From contig JASLIY010000176.1 in NCBI GenBank assembly GCA_030152675.1, forward strand, positions 1 to 6,183: a DNA stretch of 6,183 nt. The letters are read 5' to 3'. The stretch is from Acinetobacter sp. (GTDB taxonomy: Bacteria > Pseudomonadota > Gammaproteobacteria > Pseudomonadales > Moraxellaceae). Below, in pieces: positions 1 through 5,394 of the stretch (the stretch's first letter is position 1; each line of letters begins with the position of its first letter). Below the pieces are notes generated by a model that was not told the DNA's origin, made no database searches, and worked only from the letters and a program-made list of their open reading frames with translations. Made by a program: the position numbers and the translations under genes.

Positions 1-55
1 CGACCAATGCCTTAGGACAACCTAAAGAAACAAAACCGACTTTGGGGGATTTCAT
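1..55 (-). CDS. rimO: RimO, ribosomal protein S12 methylthiotransferase, 5' end only
   Basis: Only the first 18 codons, on the minus strand, lie in the window. The ATG is at 55-53 and the gene runs off the left edge. The visible residues read MKSPKVGFVSLGCPKALV. The SLGCPK stretch, with Cys13, is the hallmark start of the N-terminal UPF0004 (methylthiotransferase) domain, in which this cysteine is one of three that hold a [4Fe-4S] cluster. RimO is a radical-SAM enzyme that adds a methylthio group to an aspartate of ribosomal protein S12 in the cytoplasm. A Shine-Dalgarno GGAG (bases 65-68 on the minus strand) lies 9 nt before the ATG and supports this start. The gene is divergent from glnL. 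The related MiaB also has an N-terminal UPF0004 domain, but its start usually reads differently, so RimO is the better call. Confidence 0.88.
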   Translation of the reverse strand, partial: MKSPKVGFVSLGCPKALV

Positions 56-82
56 GAATTCACGCTCCACTGGAATGCGCGT

Positions 83-111
83 ATTGTATGACTTTTCTCA
101 ATATAAAAACA
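83..111 (-). promoter_or_regulatory. Probable sigma-70 promoter of rimO
   Basis: Read on the minus strand, TACAAT at 88-83 is a five-of-six match to the -10 box and lies 28 nt before the rimO ATG. The expected -35 position holds only a T-rich CTGTTT-like hexamer, so the -35 is weak. No other convincing -10 lies between this point and the start codon. Confidence 0.45.
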
Positions 112-136
112 GCCGAAATCCACACTCTTTCAGTTC

Positions 137-153
137 TGCACCAAAATATTGCA
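137..153. promoter_or_regulatory. Putative NtrC binding site 1 (strongest)
   Basis: TGCACCA-AAA-TATTGCA matches the enteric NtrC consensus TGCACYA-N3-TRGTGCA at 13 of 14 defined positions. It is centred about 180 bp before the predicted sigma-54 start of glnL. That is within the range used by enhancer-type activators, which loop to a sigma-54 polymerase. The match is seen directly; binding is inferred. Confidence 0.6.
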
Positions 154-176
154 ACTTTTTTACAATTTGTTTATTT

Positions 177-193
177 TGCACTACTTTAAACCA
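177..193. promoter_or_regulatory. Putative NtrC binding site 2
   Basis: TGCACTA-CTT-TAAACCA has a perfect left half-site and four of seven positions in the right half. Its centre is 40 bp downstream of site 1, close to four helical turns. It would sit about 140 bp upstream of the predicted sigma-54 start, like the enhancer sites at enteric glnA. Confidence 0.45.
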
Positions 194-237
194 CCCAAGC
201 CTATAATGATGCTAGCTTTAAGCGCAATGACGTCTAG

Positions 238-254
238 TGCACAAAATTATTCTA
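238..254. promoter_or_regulatory. Weak NtrC-like site 3
   Basis: TGCACAA-AAT-TATTCTA matches six of seven positions in the left half and four of seven in the right. It is the third TGCAC motif in this intergenic region, centred about 80 bp upstream of the predicted transcription start. On its own it would not be convincing. It is listed because it lies in line with two better sites and a sigma-54 promoter. Confidence 0.25.
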
Positions 255-299
255 ATTTATTCGTGTTTTTTTCAACGATATTCATTTACTCAATCCAAG

Positions 300-316
300 T
301 TGGCGCACATATTGCT
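300..316 (+). promoter_or_regulatory. Sigma-54 (RpoN) promoter of glnL-glnG
   Basis: TTGGC at 300-304 and TTGCT at 312-316 place the invariant GG (302-303) and GC (314-315) exactly 10 bp apart, as sigma-54 requires. Both blocks agree with the consensus TGGCACG-N4-TTGCW at its most conserved positions. Transcription would start near 326-328, leaving a leader of about 90 nt before the glnL ATG. NtrC-like sites lie upstream at distances suited to an enhancer, so the operon is probably activated by its own product under nitrogen limitation. Confidence 0.65.
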
Positions 317-416
317 TTATTGAGTACACTTTGAGTCGATAATATGTCCCATTATGGGGAAAATCAAACAAACCAATGTTAGCGCTGCGCTATTTTAATA
401 CAGGACCTTTGGATCA

Positions 417-1538
417 ATGCAAAATTATCCCACTATCGACTACCGACTCTTGGTTGATAATTTAACGACTGCCATCCTATTGGTCGATCGAGATTTAAAT
501 ATTTTCTATTTAAACTCTGCCTGTGAAGCGTTGTTTGATATTAGTTTACTGCGTGCTTCTGGCCTATCTGTACTCAATATCTTGCATGCAGCCAATGATA
601 GCTTCAACACCCATGAGGCCTTACTCAATACCTTAAACAAAGGTCAAGCCTATACACGTCGTGAAGCCACGATTATTGTGAACTTCAAAGATGTACATGT
701 GGACTACTCAGTTTCACAACTCAATGCCGGCAAAGCCAACCATCCTTTATTGCTGATTGAACTCAATCCAATTGATCGGATGCTTAAAATTGCCAAAGAA
801 GACAACCTGATTCAACAGCACCAAGTGACGCGTCAATTGATTCGCGGAGTCGCACATGAGATCAAAAACCCACTCGGCGGTATTCGTGGCGCAACACAAC
901 TCTTAGCACGCAGCCTAAATGATCCGCAATACACTGAGTTTACGGATGTCATTATCAGTGAAGTAGATCGACTGAGAACCCTTGCGGACACCATGCTCGG
1001 CTCGCGACAGCTTCCCAGTTATTGCTTGGTCAATATCCATGAACCCTTAGAACGTGTACGCTCATTGATCGTCAATCAAACCAAAAAGAAAATTAAAATT
1101 ACGCGTGATTATGATCTATCACTGCCAGAAATATTTGCAGATCGCGATCAACTCATACAAGTCATGCTCAATATCAGCGTTAATGCAGTGCAAGCCATGA
1201 CGGAAAATAAAGATTTCTATCTCGAGCGTGACCAAGATCAACAGCCCGCACTGACATTACGCACCAGAATTCAACGCCTGGTCACGATTAATAGTGTTTT
1301 ACACAAATCCACCCTGCGGATTGATATTGAAGACAATGGCCCTGGTATTCCAGAAGAGCTGCTGGAAGCTGTTTTTTATCCTTTGGTTTCAGGACGCGCC
1401 AAAGGCACGGGCTTAGGATTAAGTATTGCTCAAAATATTATGCACCAACACAACGGAATGATTGCCTGCCAATCTATTCCCGGGAAAACCACTTTTAGTC
1501 TTTATTTACCTTGGGAGTCGAATCATGTCGCAACATAA
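417..1538 (+). CDS. glnL: NtrB (GlnL), nitrogen-sensing histidine kinase
   Basis: A 373-residue cytoplasmic sensor kinase/phosphatase with no membrane segments, as expected for NtrB. In known systems it is controlled by the PII protein and phosphorylates NtrC when nitrogen is short. An N-terminal PAS domain covers roughly residues 8-118. The dimerisation/H-box follows at about 140-195, with VAHEIKNPLGG giving the phospho-acceptor His147. The ATPase domain shows the N-box (LNISVNAVQA, Asn252 and Asn256), the G1 box (DNGPG, 306-310) and the G2 box (KGTGLGLS, 329-336). It is somewhat longer than the enteric protein of about 349 residues, with extra sequence between the N and G1 boxes (about 262-300). 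The ATG at 417 follows AGGA (402-405) and a closer GGA (411-413). It overlaps glnG by 14 bp, which points to translational coupling in one operon. Confidence 0.96.
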   Translation: MQNYPTIDYRLLVDNLTTAILLVDRDLNIFYLNSACEALFDISLLRASGLSVLNILHAANDSFNTHEALLNTLNKGQAYTRREATIIVNFKDVHVDYSVSQLNAGKANHPLLLIELNPIDRMLKIAKEDNLIQQHQVTRQLIRGVAHEIKNPLGGIRGATQLLARSLNDPQYTEFTDVIISEVDRLRTLADTMLGSRQLPSYCLVNIHEPLERVRSLIVNQTKKKIKITRDYDLSLPEIFADRDQLIQVMLNISVNAVQAMTENKDFYLERDQDQQPALTLRTRIQRLVTINSVLHKSTLRIDIEDNGPGIPEELLEAVFYPLVSGRAKGTGLGLSIAQNIMHQHNGMIACQSIPGKTTFSLYLPWESNHVAT

Positions 1539-3012
1539 AATTTGGGTGATTGATGATGATCGAGCCATGCGTTGGGTCTTAGAAAAAACATTTAAAGAAG
1601 AAGGATTCGATGTCACCAGCTTCGAAGATGCCCAATCTGCACTCGATGATATTGCTGAAAACACACCTGATGTGATTTTAACTGACATCCGCATGCCAGG
1701 CATTGATGGCCTGACCTTTTTAGGCAAAGTCAAAAACAACTATCCAGACTTGCCCGTGATCATCATGACCGCACATTCTGATCTTGAGTCTGCTGTCTCT
1801 AGTTACCAGACGGGCGCATTTGAATATCTACCGAAGCCCTTTGATATTGATGAAGCTTTGGCATTGGTCAATCGCGCCATCATGCATATTAATAAACTCC
1901 AACAACAAGAATCTGCCAAAGCTGCCCCGATTCAATCCACCGAAATCATTGGTGAATCCCCTGCAATGCAAGAAGTCTTCCGTGCCATCGGACGACTATC
2001 GCAATCCCACATTACCGTGTTGATTAATGGTGAATCCGGAACAGGCAAAGAACTGGTTGCACACGCGTTGCATCGCCATTCTCCTCGTGGCAGCAAGCCC
2101 TTTATTGCCTTGAATATGGCTGCCATCCCCAAAGATTTGATCGAAACCGAGCTTTTCGGCCATGAGAAAGGGGCTTTTACTGGGGCCAATAGCCAACGCC
2201 AAGGTCGTTTTGAACAAGCCAATGGCGGCACCTTATTCCTTGATGAAATTGGCGATATGCCATTTGAAACTCAAACACGTCTACTCCGCGTCTTGGCAGA
2301 TGGCGAGTTCTATCGCGTTGGCGGCCACATTCCAGTACGTGTCAATGTCCGTATCGTCGCAGCCACGCATCAAGATCTGGAAAAATTGGTTCATGATGGA
2401 CGTTTCCGCGAAGACTTATATCATCGTCTCAATGTGATCCGCATTCACATCCCAAAACTCGCCCATCGCAGTGAAGATATTCCAATGTTGGCACAGCACT
2501 TTTTGGCCAGCGCAGGTAAAGAACTGGGGGTAAGCCCCAAGATTTTGCGTCAAGAAACTCAAGAATATATGCAGAAATTGCCATGGCCCGGCAATGTACG
2601 TCAGCTTGAAAATACGTGCCGCTGGCTTACGGTGATGATCACCAGTCGTGAGGTGTATCCCGAAGATCTCCCAACTGAACTTAAGCAAATTCCGATTCAA
2701 AAAACAGCTGAAGTGAGCACAGTTGAAAGCATCAGCGCTGCGGTGCCTGACCAACAATGGGATGAATTGCTTGGGCTCTGGGCGATGCAGAAACTTAAAA
2801 ATGGGGAAATGAAGATTTTAGACATTGCCTCACCAATGTTTGAACGCACACTGATTACCGCTGCACTGACGCAAACACGTGGTCGTAAACGTCATGCAGC
2901 CGAGCTCTTGGGTTGGGGGCGCAACACACTCACTCGTAAACTCAAAGACTTGGGCATGGACTCAACCGACGATGAGGATGAAGAGGAAAGTAAAACCACT
3001 TTGGTTGACTAA
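1525..3012 (+). CDS. glnG: NtrC (GlnG), sigma-54 nitrogen response regulator
   Basis: A 495-residue activator that NtrB phosphorylates. It then hydrolyses ATP to open sigma-54 promoters of nitrogen genes. The receiver domain (about 5-120) has the acidic pocket Asp10-Asp12, phospho-site Asp54 (LTDIRMPG), Thr82 and Lys104. The AAA+ domain (about 138-375) shows Walker A GESGTGKE (169-176), the sigma-54-contacting GAFTGA loop (216-221), Walker B TLFLDEIGD (236-244), arginine residues in FREDLYHR (294-301) and WPGNVRQLEN (354-363). A Fis-type helix-turn-helix covers about 440-475 (RKRHAAELLGWGRNTLTRKL). The chosen ATG at 1525 lies inside the end of glnL, 7 nt after GGGAG (1513-1517), and starts a normal receiver domain. 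An upstream in-frame ATG at 1462 would add 21 residues read from the glnL coding region and is rejected. The tail (479-490) is unusually acidic. Confidence 0.96.
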   Translation: MSQHKIWVIDDDRAMRWVLEKTFKEEGFDVTSFEDAQSALDDIAENTPDVILTDIRMPGIDGLTFLGKVKNNYPDLPVIIMTAHSDLESAVSSYQTGAFEYLPKPFDIDEALALVNRAIMHINKLQQQESAKAAPIQSTEIIGESPAMQEVFRAIGRLSQSHITVLINGESGTGKELVAHALHRHSPRGSKPFIALNMAAIPKDLIETELFGHEKGAFTGANSQRQGRFEQANGGTLFLDEIGDMPFETQTRLLRVLADGEFYRVGGHIPVRVNVRIVAATHQDLEKLVHDGRFREDLYHRLNVIRIHIPKLAHRSEDIPMLAQHFLASAGKELGVSPKILRQETQEYMQKLPWPGNVRQLENTCRWLTVMITSREVYPEDLPTELKQIPIQKTAEVSTVESISAAVPDQQWDELLGLWAMQKLKNGEMKILDIASPMFERTLITAALTQTRGRKRHAAELLGWGRNTLTRKLKDLGMDSTDDEDEEESKTTLVD

Positions 3013-3049
3013 GTTGTATCCACGCAATCCCATCAACACCCATTAAAAC

Positions 3050-3097
3050 GCGCAAATACAAACAGAGCCTCAATTGAGGCTCTGTTTGTATTTGCGC
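3050..3097. terminator. 48-bp perfect palindrome, two-way terminator for glnG and prpC
   Basis: The sequence is identical to its reverse complement over 48 bp, centred between 3073 and 3074, with no mismatch. In RNA it would fold into a stem of about 22 bp with an AAUU loop. The GC-rich core (GAGCCTC/GAGGCTC) is followed by a U-rich run (TGTTTGTATTTG), and the same order holds on the other strand. It lies 37 bp after the glnG stop and 52 bp after the prpC stop, the right place for a terminator serving two convergent operons. Confidence 0.88.
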
Positions 3098-3149
3098 AAC
3101 TGTGAGGCAAGATCAAGACTTACAGTTCACAGTCGCAGGCTTGATCCGA

Positions 3150-4277
3150 TTAACGTTGCTCAATCGGTGTCACTTTACGCAATTCAGGACCAGTATATTC
3201 AGCACTTGGACGAATAATACGATTGTCTGCACGTTGCTCCATGACATGTGCGGCCCAACCAGTGACACGACTCATCACAAAGATTGGCGTGAACAGTTTG
3301 GTTGCGATATCCATGAAGTGATAGGCTGAAGCATGGAAAAAGTCTGCATTACAGAACAATTTCTTTTCACGCCACATGACTTCTTCACAACGTACTGATA
3401 CTGGATAGAGCACAGTATCACCAACATCTTTGGCCAAACGCTCAGACCACAGTTTAATGATGTCATTACGCGGATCATTGTCTTTATAGATCGCATGACC
3501 GAAGCCCATGATCTTCTCTTTACGTGCTAACTTGCCCAACATTTCTTGTTCAGCTTGGTCAGCAGAGGTCCAGTTTTCAATCATTTCCATCGCAGCTTCA
3601 TTGGCGCCGCCATGCAAAGGACCACGTAAGGAACCAATCGCACCGGTAATACATGAGTGCATATCTGACAATGTCGATGCACATACGCGCGCTGTAAACG
3701 TTGATGCGTTGAACTCATGCTCTGCATACAAGATCAAAGAAACGTTCATGACTTGTTCATGCAATTCATTTGGTTTTTCACCACGTAACAAATGCAAGAA
3801 TTGTGCGCCAATTGAGTCATCATCGGTGTTTTCTTCGATACGAACGCCATCATGGCTGTAGCGATACCAATAACAAATGATCGCTGGCAAAGTCGCTAAA
3901 ATACGATCTGCAACATCTTGTTGTTGATCAAAGCTCGCTTCTGTTTCCAAGTTACCCAACATGGAAACACCCGTACGCATCACATCCATTGGATGTGAAT
4001 CTGCCGGAATGCGCTCGAGTACATCTTTGAGTGCTTGAGGTAATACACGTAAAGATTTTAATTTTGCTTTATATGTTTTGAGCTGTTCGGCTGTCGGCAA
4101 TTCACCAAAGAAGATCAGATACGCAACTTCTTCAAATTGGCAATTTTCTGCAAGGTCTTTTACATCATAACCACGATAGGTTAAACCTGCGCCGCTTTTA
4201 CCTACAGTTGACAACGCCGTTTTTCCAGCGACTTGTCCACGCAATCCTGCGCCTGTGAGTACTTTTCCTTCAGCCAT
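3150..4277 (-). CDS. prpC: PrpC, 2-methylcitrate synthase
   Basis: A 375-residue member of the citrate synthase family. It condenses propionyl-CoA with oxaloacetate to give 2-methylcitrate, the first step of the methylcitrate cycle, in the cytoplasm. The expected catalytic triad is visible: His222 in GPLHGGANE, His261 in MGFGHAIYK and Asp312 in NADFFHA. The opening (KTALSTVGKSGAGLTYRGYDVKDL, cited as residues 19-42) and the short length fit the methylcitrate synthase/short citrate synthase group, not the main GltA of about 430 residues. Adjacency to prpB supports PrpC. The ATG at 4277 is 1 nt after the prpB stop. Its ribosome binding site AGGAG lies inside the end of prpB, 7 nt upstream, so the two genes are cotranscribed and probably coupled. 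Some citrate synthase activity is common in this group. Confidence 0.94.
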   Translation of the reverse strand: MAEGKVLTGAGLRGQVAGKTALSTVGKSGAGLTYRGYDVKDLAENCQFEEVAYLIFFGELPTAEQLKTYKAKLKSLRVLPQALKDVLERIPADSHPMDVMRTGVSMLGNLETEASFDQQQDVADRILATLPAIICYWYRYSHDGVRIEENTDDDSIGAQFLHLLRGEKPNELHEQVMNVSLILYAEHEFNASTFTARVCASTLSDMHSCITGAIGSLRGPLHGGANEAAMEMIENWTSADQAEQEMLGKLARKEKIMGFGHAIYKDNDPRNDIIKLWSERLAKDVGDTVLYPVSVRCEEVMWREKKLFCNADFFHASAYHFMDIATKLFTPIFVMSRVTGWAAHVMEQRADNRIIRPSAEYTGPELRKVTPIEQR

Positions 4278-4278
4278 T

Positions 4279-5163
4279 TTAGCTCTCCTGCTTAAACAAT
4301 TTATCTAAAGTATTTTCAAAAGTATGATAATCAAGGAATTCATACAGCTCTTTACGTTGCTGCATTTGATCGAGCACATTGACTTGTGTGCCATTTTTAC
4401 GAATCGACTGCATCACTTCCAAAGCCGCTTTTTGCATTGCACGGGTTGGAGACAATGGATACAGCACCATACTGATGCCCTGCTCGCCAAGCTCATCTAC
4501 GGTATAGTATGGCGTATCACCAAATTCAGTGATATTGGCCAATACAGGTACACCGACTGCATCACACACTGTTTTGTACATGGTGATATCCGTCATCGCT
4601 TCAGCGAAAATAGCATCTGCACCAGCTTCAACACATGCACATGCGCGATCGATCACAGCTTGCAGACCTTCTTTTTGTAAGGCATCGGTACGTGCCATCA
4701 CCACAAAGTTAGAATCTGTTTTCGCATCGACGGCCGCTTTAATGCGGTCAACCATTTCTTGTTGGGTCACGATTTCTTTGTTTGGACGATGACCGCAACG
4801 CTTTTGCGCCACTTGATCTTCGATGTGCACAGCAGCAGCGCCCGCACGAATCATTTCTTTAACACTACGCGCGATATTGAATGCACCACCCCAGCCGGTA
4901 TCAATATCCACCAACAACGGTGTATCCACACGCTCAGTAATACGACGAACATCTTCAAGGACATTGTCTAAACTTGTGATCCCCAGATCAGGTAAGCCAT
5001 AAGAGTAGTTTGCAACCCCTGCACCTGACACATAAATCGCTTTATAACCGACTTGCTTTGCCATCATGGCCGCGTAAGCGTTTACTGTCCCAATAATCTG
5101 TAATGGTTTTTCGATTTCTATTGCTTGTCTAAATCTTAAACCTGCAGACGTTTGTGCTGTCAT
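4279..5163 (-). CDS. prpB: PrpB, 2-methylisocitrate lyase
   Basis: A 294-residue enzyme of the isocitrate lyase/PEP mutase superfamily, close to the usual length of about 296. It cleaves 2-methylisocitrate to pyruvate and succinate, the last step of the methylcitrate cycle. Visible catalytic features are the KRCGH loop (121-125) with Cys123, the Mg2+-binding Asp86 and Asp88 (VDIDTG), Glu115 (HIEDQ), Arg158 (MARTD), Glu188 (FAEAM) and Asn210 (LANITE). The ATG at 5163 is preceded by GGAAGGGAAT, a good ribosome binding site, and gives the normal PrpB start [15 protein letters not shown]. An in-frame ATG at 5229 would add 22 residues unlike the family and would lie upstream of the predicted -10 box, so it is rejected. 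prpB is first in a prpB-prpC operon and divergent from a TetR-family gene. Confidence 0.95.
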   Translation of the reverse strand: MTAQTSAGLRFRQAIEIEKPLQIIGTVNAYAAMMAKQVGYKAIYVSGAGVANYSYGLPDLGITSLDNVLEDVRRITERVDTPLLVDIDTGWGGAFNIARSVKEMIRAGAAAVHIEDQVAQKRCGHRPNKEIVTQQEMVDRIKAAVDAKTDSNFVVMARTDALQKEGLQAVIDRACACVEAGADAIFAEAMTDITMYKTVCDAVGVPVLANITEFGDTPYYTVDELGEQGISMVLYPLSPTRAMQKAALEVMQSIRKNGTQVNVLDQMQQRKELYEFLDYHTFENTLDKLFKQES

Positions 5164-5202
5164 ATTCCCTTCCACAGTATTCACTTTATTTATCGAAATT
5201 CG

Positions 5203-5231
5203 AGTATAGCCGCAAAAATGTGAACTCATAT
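5203..5231 (-). promoter_or_regulatory. Probable prpBC promoter with weak -35
   Basis: On the minus strand TATACT (5208-5203) is a five-of-six -10 box, placing the transcription start near 5196, about 33 nt before the prpB ATG. At 16-18 bp spacing no hexamer resembles TTGACA (ATATGA is the nearest). This is what an activator-dependent promoter looks like. A TGAC-N7-GTCA dyad lies where a -35-overlapping activator would sit. There is no sigma-54 GG-N10-GC pair here. Confidence 0.45.
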
Positions 5232-5245
5232 GACTTTTTAGGTCA
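5231..5245. promoter_or_regulatory. TGAC-N7-GTCA dyad upstream of prpB promoter
   Basis: An inverted repeat TGAC-TTTTTAG-GTCA is centred at 5238, about 42 bp upstream of the predicted prpB start. The arms are only 4 bp, so chance is possible. The position suits an activator overlapping a poor -35, or a repressor. The protein that might bind is unknown. Confidence 0.3.
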
Positions 5246-5339
5246 AAAGCTCTAAAACTTTAGTCCCAGCGGTCACGTTATTTTTGAAACCGTCAATCAA
5301 GTTAATATGTAAATAGCCGACTTTAGCAGCAGAATTTTA

Positions 5340-5367
5340 TTGACTTATTTGGTACAATCTGTACAAC
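5340..5367 (+). promoter_or_regulatory. Probable promoter of the TetR-family gene
   Basis: TTGACT (5340-5345) matches five of six -35 positions. It is followed at 16-bp spacing by TACAAC (5362-5367), four of six for the -10. Transcription would start near 5374 and give a leader of about 20 nt. The inverted repeat at 5352-5364 lies inside the spacer and touches the -10. Confidence 0.45.
5352..5364. promoter_or_regulatory. Candidate TetR operator GTACA-N3-TGTAC
   Basis: A perfect 5-bp inverted repeat with a 3-bp spacer (GTACA-ATC-TGTAC) lies between the -35 and -10 of the tetR-type promoter. A repressor bound here would block polymerase, the usual TetR-family autoregulation. It starts 31 bp before the ATG. 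GTACAA also occurs twice in direct orientation, 9 bp apart (5352 and 5361). Identity as an operator is inferred from position and symmetry. Confidence 0.5.
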
Positions 5368-5394
5368 GTATTAATTCTTTGATTCTAGTGACTT

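Larger units (their letters stand above)
56..416. other. Divergent control region between rimO and glnL
   Basis: This 361-bp stretch holds no gene I can support. It is AT-rich. On the left it carries the rimO ribosome binding site and promoter. Further right it has three TGCAC-containing NtrC-like sites (starting at 137, 177 and 238), then a sigma-54 -24/-12 element at 300-316. A roughly 90-nt leader for glnL follows, containing two short dyads: CCCAT-T-ATGGG at 348-358 and AGCGC-T-GCGCT at 381-391. A 61-codon reading frame at 149-334 crosses these sites and is treated as chance. Confidence 0.7.

Noticed and set aside
3..206. Open plus-strand frame from the left edge, possibly the end of an upstream gene
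   Set aside because: The first 55 bases read on the minus strand as a clear RimO N terminus with a ribosome binding site, and the plus-strand translation resembles no family I know.
149..334. 61-codon plus-strand reading frame in the rimO-glnL intergenic region
   Set aside because: It has no ribosome binding site, its residues look like translated AT-rich DNA, and it runs across the NtrC-like sites and the sigma-54 promoter.
1462..1524. Upstream in-frame ATG for glnG adding 21 residues
   Set aside because: It lies deep inside glnL and lacks a good ribosome binding site. The ATG at 1525 has GGGAG 7 nt upstream and gives a normal receiver domain.
2416..2757. 113-codon minus-strand reading frame inside glnG
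   Set aside because: It is antisense to conserved AAA+ motifs of NtrC and has no family features; the same holds for other frames antisense to glnG, prpC and prpB.
5209..5226. Possible sigma-54 promoter for prpB (minus-strand TTTTTGC preceded by TTCAC)
   Set aside because: The invariant GG is absent at the required 10-bp distance from GC, and no PrpR-type activator is nearby.
5164..5229. Upstream in-frame ATG for prpB adding 22 residues
   Set aside because: It lies before the predicted -10 box, lacks family similarity, and the ATG at 5163 has a strong ribosome binding site and the usual PrpB N terminus.
5284..5311. Alternative promoter for the TetR gene (TTGAAA, 16 bp, TATGTA)
   Set aside because: The -10 matches only three positions and the leader would be about 75 nt. 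The 5340-5367 pair is better and carries the dyad.
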